From an uncultured Bacteroides sp. (GTDB lineage: Bacteria > Bacteroidota > Bacteroidia > Bacteroidales > Bacteroidaceae): 64,000 nucleotides of DNA. The stretch's first letter is position 1; each line of letters opens with the position of its first letter. The notes beneath the pieces were generated by a model. The model did no database searches and was not told the origin of the DNA. It was given only the letters and a program-made list of their open reading frames with translations. Positions 46,491 through 54,634 of this stretch are shown here, piece by piece. Position numbers and translations under genes: made by a program. The DNA lies in the NCBI GenBank assembly GCA_944322345.1, contig CALUOO010000006.1, positions 1-64,000 on the forward strand, written 5' to 3'.

Positions 46491-47373
46491 TCTGAAAGAA
46501 GCTTTCCGACGGGGAAATATTTTCATCCGACTGATATACATCAACGTGGCAGTCTTCGTAGCAGTCATGTTGGTCAACGTATTCCTGCAATTGTTCAACG
46601 TGCAGATAATCGGAATGCTCGACAGCTTCGCTTTGCCGGCTTCGTTCGGCCGGTTTATCCTTCAGCCTTGGTCGCTGATTACCTACATGTTCATTCATGC
46701 CGATTTTCTGCATATTCTATTCAATATGCTTTGGCTATACTGGTTCGGCAACCTGTTTCTCTGCTTTTTTTCATCCAAGCATCTGCGCGGGCTCTACCTG
46801 TTGGGAGGAATCTGCGGAGGACTTCTCTACATGGTTGCCTACAACGTATTCCCCTATTTTGCACTCTCCGTTCCGGTATCTACGCTGGTAGGAGCATCAG
46901 CTTCCATACTGGCCATTGTGGCAGCCACTGCCTACCGCGAACCGAATTACCCCATACAGCTGTTCCTGTTCGGAACCATCCGCCTGAAATATCTTGCACT
47001 GATTGTCATAGGAGCCGACCTGCTGTTTATCACCTCCAGCAATGCCGGAGGGCACATTGCACATCTGGGTGGAGCGCTTGCCGGACTTTGGTTCGCATCG
47101 AGCCTGAGTAAAGGAAGAGACCTGACTGCATGGATCAACCGCCTGACAGACGCTATTTTCTCGCTGTTCCAGAAAAAGACATGGCAGCGGAAACCCAAAA
47201 TGAAAATCCATTACGGAGCACAGTCGGTACGTGAAAAAGACTACGACTACAATGCCCGCCGAAAAGCCCAGTCGGACGAAGTAGACCGTATTTTGGAAAA
47301 GCTCAAAAAATCCGGCTACGAAAGCCTGACCACTGAAGAGAAAAAGAAGCTGTTCGAGGCAAGTAAAAGATAA
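46471..47373 (+). CDS. Rhomboid family protease, second copy with C-terminal extension
   Basis: A 300-residue membrane protein. HADFLHILFNMLWLYWFG marks the L1 region, the serine lies in LVGASASILAIV (GASAS instead of the common GASG), and the histidine in GGHIAHLGGALAG. After the membrane core there is a basic cytoplasmic tail of about 85 residues ending in a small motif (VDRILEKLKKSGYESLTTEEKKKLFEAS) that is common at the C-terminus of Bacteroidetes rhomboids. Whether the missing second glycine of GxSG affects activity cannot be judged. It overlaps the first rhomboid gene, and the EEP gene follows after 14 bp. Confidence 0.9.
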   Translation: MGHIITDLKEAFRRGNIFIRLIYINVAVFVAVMLVNVFLQLFNVQIIGMLDSFALPASFGRFILQPWSLITYMFIHADFLHILFNMLWLYWFGNLFLCFFSSKHLRGLYLLGGICGGLLYMVAYNVFPYFALSVPVSTLVGASASILAIVAATAYREPNYPIQLFLFGTIRLKYLALIVIGADLLFITSSNAGGHIAHLGGALAGLWFASSLSKGRDLTAWINRLTDAIFSLFQKKTWQRKPKMKIHYGAQSVREKDYDYNARRKAQSDEVDRILEKLKKSGYESLTTEEKKKLFEASKR

Positions 47374-47387
47374 AATGCAGAGAAAAG

Positions 47388-48473
47388 ATGAAGTGGATGG
47401 GTAAACTGGTAGCATATCCGGTGCTGGGCATCAACGCATTCTTTGTGGGGATGCTCATCCTTAGCGCCTACAGTCCGTATCTGCGCCCGACAATACATCC
47501 GGTAGCGGCCTGTCTCGGACTGACGTTCCCCATTTTTCTGGCCATAGTCTTCTGTTTCTTAGTGCTTTGGCTCATTGTCAACTACCGCTATGCACTGCTC
47601 TCTGTCATCGGACTTCTGATTTGCTATCCACAGGTACACAGCTACATGCCCATCCGTTTTTCGTCGAAACCCGTACCCGAAGAGAGCATCAAACTGCTCT
47701 CCTACAACATTATGGGATTCAACAATCAGGTAAAGGAAAACGGAGAGAATGCCATCCTGACCTACCTTGCCAACAGCGAAGCAGACATCATCTGCCTGCA
47801 GGAATACAACACATCGGGTAATAAGAAATATCTGACCGAACAAGATGTGCGGAAAGCACTGAAAGCCTATCCCTACCGTTCTGTCCGCCGCCCGGCAAAC
47901 GGTACTTCACAGCTTGCCTGCTTCTCAAAATACCCCATACTCTCGGCAAAACCAGTGGAATACGAAAGTACCTACAATGGCTCGATGGTTTATACCATCA
48001 AGGTGGAAGAAGACACAATCATGCTCATCAACAACCACCTCGAATCGAACAAACTGACGAAAGAAGACAGGGGGTTGTATGAAGACATGATAGACGACCC
48101 CAACACCCAGAAAATAAAGAGCAGGCTCCGCCAGTTTGTCAAGAAACTGGCAGAAGCGACAGCCATCCGCTCCGCACAGGCCGATTCGATCAACAAAATC
48201 ATCGAAGCAAGCCCGTATCCCACGATTATTGCATGTGGCGACTTCAACGATGTGTCCATTTCATACGCCCACCGCATACTGACACAGCATCTGAACGATG
48301 CTTTCACCGACTCAGGCACCGGGCTGGGCATCTCATACAATCAAAATAAATTCTACTTCCGGATAGACCACATCCTGAACAGCCCCAACCTAAAAGCATA
48401 CCGCTGCACGGTAGACGACTCCATCCGCGAATCGGACCACTACCCCATTTGGTGTTATCTTCATAAACAATAG
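47388..48473 (+). CDS. Membrane-anchored EEP family hydrolase
   Basis: A 361-residue protein with two to three N-terminal membrane helices (about 5-30, 37-60 and 65-85), then an EEP domain placed outside the cytoplasmic membrane. The active-site set is complete: LSYNIMGF near 107, IICLQEYN, INNHLESN, ACGDFNDV, FRIDHIL and RESDHYPIW. Substrate unknown. It is the third gene of the rhomboid operon, starting 14 bp after the second rhomboid gene; this trio suggests a membrane quality or lipid-related role but that is inference. A repeat cluster follows 48 bp after the stop. Confidence 0.88.
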   Translation: MKWMGKLVAYPVLGINAFFVGMLILSAYSPYLRPTIHPVAACLGLTFPIFLAIVFCFLVLWLIVNYRYALLSVIGLLICYPQVHSYMPIRFSSKPVPEESIKLLSYNIMGFNNQVKENGENAILTYLANSEADIICLQEYNTSGNKKYLTEQDVRKALKAYPYRSVRRPANGTSQLACFSKYPILSAKPVEYESTYNGSMVYTIKVEEDTIMLINNHLESNKLTKEDRGLYEDMIDDPNTQKIKSRLRQFVKKLAEATAIRSAQADSINKIIEASPYPTIIACGDFNDVSISYAHRILTQHLNDAFTDSGTGLGISYNQNKFYFRIDHILNSPNLKAYRCTVDDSIRESDHYPIWCYLHKQ

Positions 48474-48521
48474 ATAATCAGTCTATTAGCAACATAGAGT
48501 ATTTCATCCCATTGCCCGTTT

Positions 48522-48607
48522 GTTGGCAAAGGTTAGCTGACGCGTTGGGAAAGGTTACCCAACATGTTGGGAAAGGTTAGCTGACACGTTGGCTAACCTT
48601 TCCCAAC
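48522..48607. repeat. Intergenic tandem repeat cluster, locus 3 (four 20-bp units, mixed orientation)
   Basis: Here three units run in reverse (such as GTTGGGAAAGGTTAGCTGAC) and the last is forward (GTTGGCTAACCTTTCCCAAC), each separated by 2 bp, 86 bp in all. The cluster is bracketed by a perfect 7-bp inverted repeat CCCGTTT (48515-48521) and AAACGGG (48608-48614). The rest of the gap 48474-48854 holds only the secDF promoter. Confidence 0.9.
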
Positions 48608-48757
48608 AAACGGGTTAATACCACCTCTCCGGCAAGCTGTTTTTCAGGTCCACATCGGCTCCGGACCACCCACACGCCACTCACCCGGAAAAGAACAAAA
48701 AACTCCTTAATCATCAAATATTTGAAGCCTTATAACATGCAAATGTGAAAAAAAACC

Positions 48758-48765
48758 TATATTTG
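48758..48765 (+). promoter_or_regulatory. -7 box for secDF
   Basis: TATATTTG fits TAnnTTTG exactly. A leader of about 80 bases precedes the ATG at 48855. No clear -33 box. Confidence 0.6.
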
Positions 48766-48854
48766 CAGCCTTGTATGCAGTAGAATAGACTCTTACATAC
48801 GACAAAATGAATAAGGAATAAATTAAAAAGTAATCATCATAAATTAAATGTAAA

Positions 48855-51800
48855 ATGCAAAACAAAGGATTTGTTAAGGTTTTTGCGGTATTACTCACAC
48901 TGGTGTGCGTGTTCTACCTCTCCTTTTCCTTCGTGACTCGCCATTACACCAACAAGGCGAAAGAAATCGCGAAAGGAGATCCGCAGGTAGAGCAAAACTA
49001 TCTTGACTCACTTGCCAATGAGAAGGTATGGCTGGGCAACTGGACGCTGAAACAATGCCGTGAAATGGAGATTAGTTTAGGTCTAGACCTGAAAGGCGGT
49101 ATGAACGTTATCCTCGAAGTATCTGTACCGGATGTCATCAAGACTCTGGCAGACAACAAGACGGACGAAGCATTCAACCAAGCATTGGCAGAAGCTGCCA
49201 AACAAGCTGTCAACAGTCAGGATGACATCATCACACTGTTTATCAGAGAATATCACAAAGTAGCTCCGGAAGGAAAACTTGCCGAACTCTTCGCTACCCA
49301 ACAGCTGAAAGACAAAATCAATCAGAAATCTTCTGACGAAGAGGTAGAAAAGGTACTGAGAGAAGAGGTAAAGACCGCTGTAGAAAACTCATACAACGTA
49401 CTTCGTACACGTATCGACCGTTTCGGTGTGGTACAGCCCAACATCCAGAGTCTGGAAGACAAGATGGGACGTATCATGGTGGAACTTCCCGGTATCAAGG
49501 AACCCGAACGTGTAAGAAAACTTCTGCAAGGTTCAGCCAACCTCGAGTTCTGGGAAACCTACACTGCACGCGAGATTGTTCCGGCACTGCAGGCAGCCGA
49601 CGTAAAACTGCACAACCTGCTGGCTGAAGCAAACCCGACTGACTCTACTGCAACAGAAGCACCAGCCGATACTACAGCCACTGCACAGGCTACTGCCAAA
49701 GTAAGTGCAGCCGACAGCCTTGCAGCCGCACTGAAAGGCGGTGAAGCCAAAGAAGCACAACAGACTGCAGCCGACATCGAGAAACTTAAAAAGCAATATC
49801 CGCTACTTGCTATCCTCCAGCCAAACACAACTGGCCAGGGTCCGGTAGTAGGTTATGCCAACTACAAAGACACAGCCGAAGTGAACAAATATCTGGCTAT
49901 GCCGGAAGTGAAGGCTGAATTCCCGAAAGACCTGAGTCTGAAATGGGGTGTTTCTGCAGCCGAATTCGATCCGAAGAAGCAGACATTCGAACTGTATGCC
50001 ATCAGAATCACCGAACGTAACGGCAAAGCTCCGCTGGAAGGTGATGTAATCACAGAGGCAAAAGACGAATTCAACCAATACAACAAGCCGATTGTTACAA
50101 TGGCTATGAACAACGACGGTGCACGCCGCTGGGCACAGCTGACCAAGAAGGTCGCTCCAGAAAAAGGATGTATCGCCATCGTTCTTGACAACTATGTATA
50201 TTCTGCTCCGACTGTACAGAACGAAATCACAGGCGGACGCTCAGAGATCTCCGGAAACTTCACACCTGAACAGACCAAAGACTTGGCAAACGTACTTGCC
50301 GCAGGTAAGATGCCGGCTCCCGCACACATCGTACAGGAAGACATCGTAGGTCCGTCACTCGGTCAGGAATCTATCAACGCCGGTGTATTCTCATTCGTTG
50401 TAGCATTGGTTGTACTGATGATCTACATGTGCGTTATGTACGGATTCATTCCGGGAATGGTAGCCAACAGCGCCCTGTTCCTCAACTTCTTCTTCACACT
50501 GGGTATCCTTTCTTCATTCCAGGCTGCACTGACCATGTCTGGTATCGCCGGTATGGTATTGTCACTGGGTATGGCTGTGGATGCGAACGTACTTATCTAC
50601 GAACGTACAAAAGAAGAGCTGCGTGCAGGTAAGGGAGTGAAAAAAGCACTTGCCGACGGTTATTCCAACGCATTCTCTGCTATCTTCGACTCTAACTTGA
50701 CATCAATCATCACCGGTATTATCCTGTTCAACTTCGGTACAGGTCCGATCCGTGGTTTTGCCACTACCCTGATCATCGGTATTCTGGTATCATTCTTCAC
50801 AGCTGTATTCATCACACGTATCGTTTATGAACATTTCATGAACAAAGACAAATGGCTGAACCTTACCTTTACAACAGGTATCTCGAAGAATCTGATGGCC
50901 AATACCCACTTCGACTTTATGGGCAAGAACAAGAAAGCGTTTATCGTTGTAGGTATCGCTCTTCTCGTATGCGTCGGCTCGCTTGCCGTACGTGGTTTGA
51001 GCCAGAGCATCGACTTCACCGGTGGACGTAACTTCAAGGTACAGTTCGAAAATCCTGTAGAGCCAGAGCAAGTACGTGAGCTGATTGCCAATAAGTTTGG
51101 CGACGAAGCTACAGTAAGCGTTATTGCCATTGGTACAGACAAGAAGACAGTACGTATCAGCACAAACTACCGCATCGAAGATGCAGGCAACAACGTTGAC
51201 TCTGAAATCGAAGCTTATCTGTATGAAACGCTGAAACCGTTGCTGACTAAGAATATTGATCTGGCAACCTTCATCGACCGCGACAACCACACAGGCGGTA
51301 GTATCATCAGTTCACAGAAAGTAGGTCCAAGTATTGCCGACGACATCAAGACAGGTGCCTTCTGGTCTGTAGTTCTTGCACTGATTACCATCGGTCTGTA
51401 CATTCTGTTGCGCTTCCGCAACATTGCCTACAGTGTGGGTTCTATCGTTGCACTGACTTGCGATACAGTAATGATTATCGGTGTTTACTCACTGTTGTGG
51501 GGATTCGTACCGTTCTCACTGGAAATCGACCAGACATTCATCGGTGCCATCCTGACAGCTATCGGTTACTCTATCAACGATAAGGTGGTAATCTTCGACC
51601 GTGTACGTGAGTTCTTCGGTCTGTATCCGAAACGCGACAAGCACCAGCTGTTCAACGACTCACTGAACACGACACTGGCACGTACCATCAATACTTCACT
51701 GAGTACATTGATCGTGTTGCTGTGTATCTTCATCCTCGGTGGTGACTCAATCCGCAGCTTCGCATTCGCCATGATTCTTGGTGTGGTAATCGGTACATTG

Positions 51801-51869
51801 TCTTCTCTGTTCATTGCTTCTCCGATTGCATACACTATGCTGAAGAACAAGAAAACAACAGAAGCGTAA
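48855..51869 (+). CDS. secDF: Fused protein translocase subunit SecDF
   Basis: A 1004-residue inner-membrane protein in which SecD and SecF are one chain, as usual in Bacteroidetes. It uses the proton gradient to help the Sec channel pull proteins out. One N-terminal helix (about 8-28), a large periplasmic domain starting with GLDLKGGMN, then the SecD membrane part with GMAVDANVLIYERTKEE; the SecF half begins near residue 690 and has GLSQSIDFTGGRNF and AIGYSINDKVVIFDRVRE. An Ala/Thr-rich insert (about 255-300) in the periplasmic domain is species-level variation. The gene is single with promoter and terminator. Confidence 0.96.
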   Translation: MQNKGFVKVFAVLLTLVCVFYLSFSFVTRHYTNKAKEIAKGDPQVEQNYLDSLANEKVWLGNWTLKQCREMEISLGLDLKGGMNVILEVSVPDVIKTLADNKTDEAFNQALAEAAKQAVNSQDDIITLFIREYHKVAPEGKLAELFATQQLKDKINQKSSDEEVEKVLREEVKTAVENSYNVLRTRIDRFGVVQPNIQSLEDKMGRIMVELPGIKEPERVRKLLQGSANLEFWETYTAREIVPALQAADVKLHNLLAEANPTDSTATEAPADTTATAQATAKVSAADSLAAALKGGEAKEAQQTAADIEKLKKQYPLLAILQPNTTGQGPVVGYANYKDTAEVNKYLAMPEVKAEFPKDLSLKWGVSAAEFDPKKQTFELYAIRITERNGKAPLEGDVITEAKDEFNQYNKPIVTMAMNNDGARRWAQLTKKVAPEKGCIAIVLDNYVYSAPTVQNEITGGRSEISGNFTPEQTKDLANVLAAGKMPAPAHIVQEDIVGPSLGQESINAGVFSFVVALVVLMIYMCVMYGFIPGMVANSALFLNFFFTLGILSSFQAALTMSGIAGMVLSLGMAVDANVLIYERTKEELRAGKGVKKALADGYSNAFSAIFDSNLTSIITGIILFNFGTGPIRGFATTLIIGILVSFFTAVFITRIVYEHFMNKDKWLNLTFTTGISKNLMANTHFDFMGKNKKAFIVVGIALLVCVGSLAVRGLSQSIDFTGGRNFKVQFENPVEPEQVRELIANKFGDEATVSVIAIGTDKKTVRISTNYRIEDAGNNVDSEIEAYLYETLKPLLTKNIDLATFIDRDNHTGGSIISSQKVGPSIADDIKTGAFWSVVLALITIGLYILLRFRNIAYSVGSIVALTCDTVMIIGVYSLLWGFVPFSLEIDQTFIGAILTAIGYSINDKVVIFDRVREFFGLYPKRDKHQLFNDSLNTTLARTINTSLSTLIVLLCIFILGGDSIRSFAFAMILGVVIGTLSSLFIASPIAYTMLKNKKTTEA

Positions 51870-51892
51870 TCAAACCCGATAACCTGAAATAG

Positions 51893-51927
51893 AAAAGCCT
51901 CTTCCGGAACACCGGGAGAGGCTTTTT
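51893..51927 (+). terminator. Terminator of secDF
   Basis: AAAAGCCTCT (51893-51902) pairs with AGAGGCTTTT, extended inward by CCGG/CCGG, and is followed by TTTTTC. Confidence 0.88.
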
Positions 51928-51950
51928 CTATTGATTAATCAATCAAACAA

Positions 51951-51989
51951 ATAAAAAGACAGGAGAGATGAGCACGGCTGCCTCCTGTC
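51951..51989 (-). terminator. Terminator of the interrupted tRNA-Arg gene
   Basis: GACAGGAG (51958-51965) pairs with CTCCTGTC (51982-51989). Read on the minus strand it is followed by TTTTTAT, as expected just after a tRNA. Confidence 0.75.
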
Positions 51990-52002
51990 TGAATTGCTGT
52001 AG

Positions 52003-52047
52003 TAGCCCCGAGGGGAATCGAACCCCTATCTAAAGTTTAGGAAACTT
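52003..52047 (-). other. Prophage attachment site: 3' half of tRNA-Arg (CCU)
   Basis: On the minus strand 45 bases form the tRNA 3' half: anticodon loop TTCCTAA with CCT at 52041-52039, the T arm with loop TTCGATT (52027-52011), the 3' acceptor strand CGGGGCT (52010-52004) and discriminator A (52003). Homology to a tRNA ends at 52048, within the anticodon stem, and no D arm or 5' acceptor follows. This is the typical crossover site of a tyrosine-integrase prophage; the complete tRNA should stand at the far end. Confidence 0.85.
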
Positions 52048-52228
52048 ATGTCCTATTCTTGTAAATCAACCACTTGCAAGGCTTTTTTGATTTTCTGTAG
52101 AACTATTGTAGAACTTCTGCAATTTCTATGGAAAATCCCCTGTCACCCGAAAGCGGCAGAGGATTTCTAATGCAACACCGATTTCGGATCGGATGGTGCA
52201 AAGATAGGCATTCCATTCCAAATAAACA

Positions 52229-52258
52229 AGCCGTGCGGACTTCACAGTTGGCACGGCT
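52229..52258 (-). terminator. Hairpin at the end of the phage late operon
   Basis: AGCCGTGC (52229-52236) pairs with GCACGGCT (52251-52258), downstream of the last phage gene on the minus strand; the tail is TGTTTATTT. The rest of 52048-52228 shows no gene. Confidence 0.55.
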
Positions 52259-52282
52259 CAAAAAGTTCTTATGTTCCACAAA

Positions 52283-52918
52283 TTATTTCTTCTTCTTTCG
52301 TTTCAACTCTATGTATTCAGAGTAAACTATCTTGGTGTACGGGCTGGAGCTTCTTATCTCCTGCCTTATGGCTTTTGTCCCCCATTTGAAGAACCACCAT
52401 TGATGCGGCACTCTATGTACTACCTGAATGAGCGTATCTACTGTTTGAATCCTGCCAGTAAACATACCTTTGTCAATAGTACCGTCAAGCTCAACCCACG
52501 GATCTTTGAATGTGATCCTTTTCAATGTGTCTATCAAGGTAGGGCGAACTGGAAGCAACTTCAAACTATCCGGCACACGGTAAACTATGCTATCCCGTAC
52601 TTCCGTCTTTATCGGCACTTCCGTTTTCGTTGCAGTCGTTGAAACAGACTGGATGCGCTTTATCTTCACATTGAGATCCTCAACCGTCTTAACAAGCTCA
52701 TCGCAATGTTTCTGTAGCTCCGACTTAGACAACTCCAATGATTGAACGGATGCGGCATACTTGCCGGATTCTGTCTTGTAGTAGGCTACATCCTCCAGCA
52801 GTGCTGTCTGGTTGTTCTGTAGTCTGTCACGCTCCGTTTGGAGCGATCGGACACGGTGTGATAGGAAAGCGATTGCCGCCAAAAGAACGGCAAACGCTAT
52901 GATTACATACTTACGCAT
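52283..52918 (-). CDS. Membrane-anchored coiled-coil protein, probable Rz-like spanin
   Basis: A 211-residue protein with one N-terminal helix (KYVIIAFAVLLAAIAFLSHR), then a long coiled coil (about 25-85: heptad-rich LQTERDRLQNN, ELSKSELQKHCDEL) and a C-terminal domain with a very basic end (LKRKKKK). Position right after the amidase and this build fit an inner-membrane spanin that disrupts the outer membrane at lysis. It may match a Bacteroides phage family known only as a DUF (perhaps DUF6549; unchecked). The ATG at 52918 overlaps the amidase stop by 8 bp. Confidence 0.6.
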   Translation of the reverse strand: MRKYVIIAFAVLLAAIAFLSHRVRSLQTERDRLQNNQTALLEDVAYYKTESGKYAASVQSLELSKSELQKHCDELVKTVEDLNVKIKRIQSVSTTATKTEVPIKTEVRDSIVYRVPDSLKLLPVRPTLIDTLKRITFKDPWVELDGTIDKGMFTGRIQTVDTLIQVVHRVPHQWWFFKWGTKAIRQEIRSSSPYTKIVYSEYIELKRKKKK

Positions 52919-53507
52919 ACTTCTCAATGTATTTGGTTATTGAATCCACATGAAGTTTCACAACAGCCGCCTTGCCCTCCGGGGAAAGAAGAAACTTGCA
53001 ATCCCTTTCGTTATCCATGAAGAAGTTTTCTGTAAGTACAGCCGGGCAAGTGGTTTTTCGGAGAATGTAGAAATTGCTTTCCCAATCACCGTCCCCATCG
53101 CTCCAATCACCACGGATCTTCCAGTCATTACCGAACATTTCTTTTGCGGTGTCCCAGAAGATCTGCGCAAGATCATCGGCTTTTGTTTTTCCGGGATAGG
53201 TGTGTATCTCCCAGCCTGTACCCTTTCCATTGGAAGCGTTTACATGGATAGATACAAGGATAGTCTTGCTCTTACCATGTTTTGCAGCCGCTTCATTGGC
53301 TCTTCTGGCTCTCTCTGCCAGCGGTACATCTACACTTTCCTTAACCAGTAACTCGCAATCCACACCTTTTGCGATAAGCTGGTTATATACAGCGTTTGCT
53401 ACTTCTCTGGCATACTGCCATTCAAACAACTGTGAGCCATCAGCCCATTTTGGAGATCTTTTGCCCGGTGTATTTTCACCGTGCCCGTTATCAATCAGTA
53501 CCAACAT
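52911..53507 (-). CDS. N-acetylmuramoyl-L-alanine amidase, phage endolysin
   Basis: A 198-residue Amidase_3-type zinc enzyme. Motifs in order: IDNGHGENTPGKRS with the first His near residue 8, then LVSIHVNAS with the second His near 86, and the catalytic Glu in AVLTENFFMDN. It cleaves the bond between muramic acid and the peptide stem of peptidoglycan during lysis. There is no signal peptide, so release would depend on the holin-like protein encoded directly upstream (53491-53787), with which it overlaps by 17 bp. The start at 53507 gives the typical opening MLVLIDNGHG; a longer version starting 11 codons earlier is unlikely. Confidence 0.92.
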   Translation of the reverse strand: MLVLIDNGHGENTPGKRSPKWADGSQLFEWQYAREVANAVYNQLIAKGVDCELLVKESVDVPLAERARRANEAAAKHGKSKTILVSIHVNASNGKGTGWEIHTYPGKTKADDLAQIFWDTAKEMFGNDWKIRGDWSDGDGDWESNFYILRKTTCPAVLTENFFMDNERDCKFLLSPEGKAAVVKLHVDSITKYIEKYA

Positions 53508-53787
53508 TGTTTTGTTCCTTTCCTTTTTTGCTTCGTTCACTAATTGCTTTATTTATTCCACCGCCAGCCATGAAACCACCGATACAGAGCATGAATACTC
53601 CAAGAGCATCAAGATCTGTTTTCAGATAGCCGTTGGTGCATACATCCCATATAAGGCAAAATCCGACACACAGCCCGATAAACGCACCTACCAGAATTGA
53701 TAGTACAAGCGCAAAGGATTTGCTACTATCAAGCGTATTAGCCCTTATCAGACTTTTTAGATACTCCGCTATCCTTATTCTCTGCAT
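53491..53787 (-). CDS. Small membrane protein, probable holin
   Basis: A 98-residue protein with two hydrophobic segments (about 26-50: FALVLSILVGAFIGLCVGFC; and about 60-80: LGVFMLCIGGFMAGGG) and a charged, lysine-rich C-terminal tail (SERSKKGKEQNN). Size, topology and place just ahead of the amidase fit a phage holin. No sequence family is recognised with certainty. It overlaps both its neighbours. Confidence 0.6.
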   Translation of the reverse strand: MQRIRIAEYLKSLIRANTLDSSKSFALVLSILVGAFIGLCVGFCLIWDVCTNGYLKTDLDALGVFMLCIGGFMAGGGINKAISERSKKGKEQNNVGTD

Positions 53788-54247
53788 TGCTCTTCTTGTT
53801 TTCAGTTATATCATCATCTTCATAGAAAGCATCATAATCTCCAGAGGCAAGTTTTTTCAATCGGCAATAAGTCCTTTTAGGTAGCCTACCCTTAAAGCAC
53901 TCATCATCAGGTCTGACACATTCATTGTGTCGTGCCTCTCTTAGCGCAAGTTCCAACTCCGCATTTCTCTTGATCAGATCCAGCCTCTCATTTTCAAGTG
54001 AGCGTACTTGCCTGTATAGCTCATCCACTTTCTCGTTCAGAGATGAAATTTCCCTTTTTGCATCATCTACCTCTTTTCTTACCCTATGGTAATCCTCAAT
54101 GATAGACTTATATTCCGCCTTAAAAGCATCTGCCGCTGTAACACGGTTTATATTTTTCCTGTTAAGAAGATACTTTAAGAACTCCAATCCGCCAAGTGCT
54201 GTTACTACGGAGGCAAAGGCAAGTAAAATTTCTTTCCAGTCATTCAT
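53738..54247 (-). CDS. Membrane-anchored coiled-coil phage protein, unknown
   Basis: A 169-residue protein. A short hydrophobic N-terminus (ILLAFASVVTALGGLEFLKYLL) is followed by a long coiled coil (about 45-105: REISSLNEKVDELYRQVRSLENERLDL), a small part with two Cys (HNECVRPDDECFKGRLPKR), and a hydrophilic acidic/lysine tail. It lies in the lysis cluster, overlaps the holin-like gene by 50 bp, and may take part in lysis timing or a second spanin-like role. Function unknown. Confidence 0.6.
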   Translation of the reverse strand: MNDWKEILLAFASVVTALGGLEFLKYLLNRKNINRVTAADAFKAEYKSIIEDYHRVRKEVDDAKREISSLNEKVDELYRQVRSLENERLDLIKRNAELELALREARHNECVRPDDECFKGRLPKRTYCRLKKLASGDYDAFYEDDDITENKKSNAENKDSGVSKKSDKG

Positions 54248-54633
54248 TACCTTTTTCTTCTATACTTGTTACGTTTGTAATACTCGAAGTTATCCTTATC
54301 CTCTTGCGTGATCTTTGACTTCGGAGAAAAGAACTTGAATCCAGTGTTATTTCCAAAGCGCACTACCTTAATGATAGCACGGAATGGGAATGTTCGGTTT
54401 GGATTGCAAACCACATCTTTCAGCCTCTTGCTATCGGTGAAAAATGCGGATCTTCCTGCACCCTCACCAAAAGCAACAAGCGTTCTCGTTCCGTTCTCTG
54501 TCTGCACATCAGACTTTACGCCAGTGAATACGATCACTTCATTAATTAGGGCATCCACGCTGGAGTATTCGCAATCAAACAGATCACTATCTCCAGCGTT
54601 GGAATCCAGCTCATCTTCAAAATCTTCAATCAT
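54247..54633 (-). CDS. Small protein coupled to the retroelement genes, unknown
   Basis: A 128-residue protein, acidic at the N-terminus (MIEDFEDELDSNAGDSDLFD) and strongly basic at the C-terminus (YYKRNKYRRKR), with a beta-rich middle (RTLVAFGEGAGRSAFF, FPFRAIIKVVRF). The start at 54633 lies one base after the stop of the upstream gene, the same tight coupling seen elsewhere in this prophage; a longer frame from 54678 would overlap by 44 bp. The polar charge split and basic tail would suit nucleic-acid binding, and it sits two genes after the reverse transcriptase, but no family is recognised. Confidence 0.55.
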   Translation of the reverse strand: MIEDFEDELDSNAGDSDLFDCEYSSVDALINEVIVFTGVKSDVQTENGTRTLVAFGEGAGRSAFFTDSKRLKDVVCNPNRTFPFRAIIKVVRFGNNTGFKFFSPKSKITQEDKDNFEYYKRNKYRRKR

Positions 54634-54634
54634 A

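Noticed and set aside
52003..52047. Functional tRNA-Arg
   Set aside because: No D arm and no 5' acceptor strand on the phage side; only the 3' half is present.
52128..52642. Plus-strand open frames at the phage edge
   Set aside because: The one from 52271 is antisense to the spanin-like gene; the one from 52128 covers the terminator hairpin. Neither has motifs.
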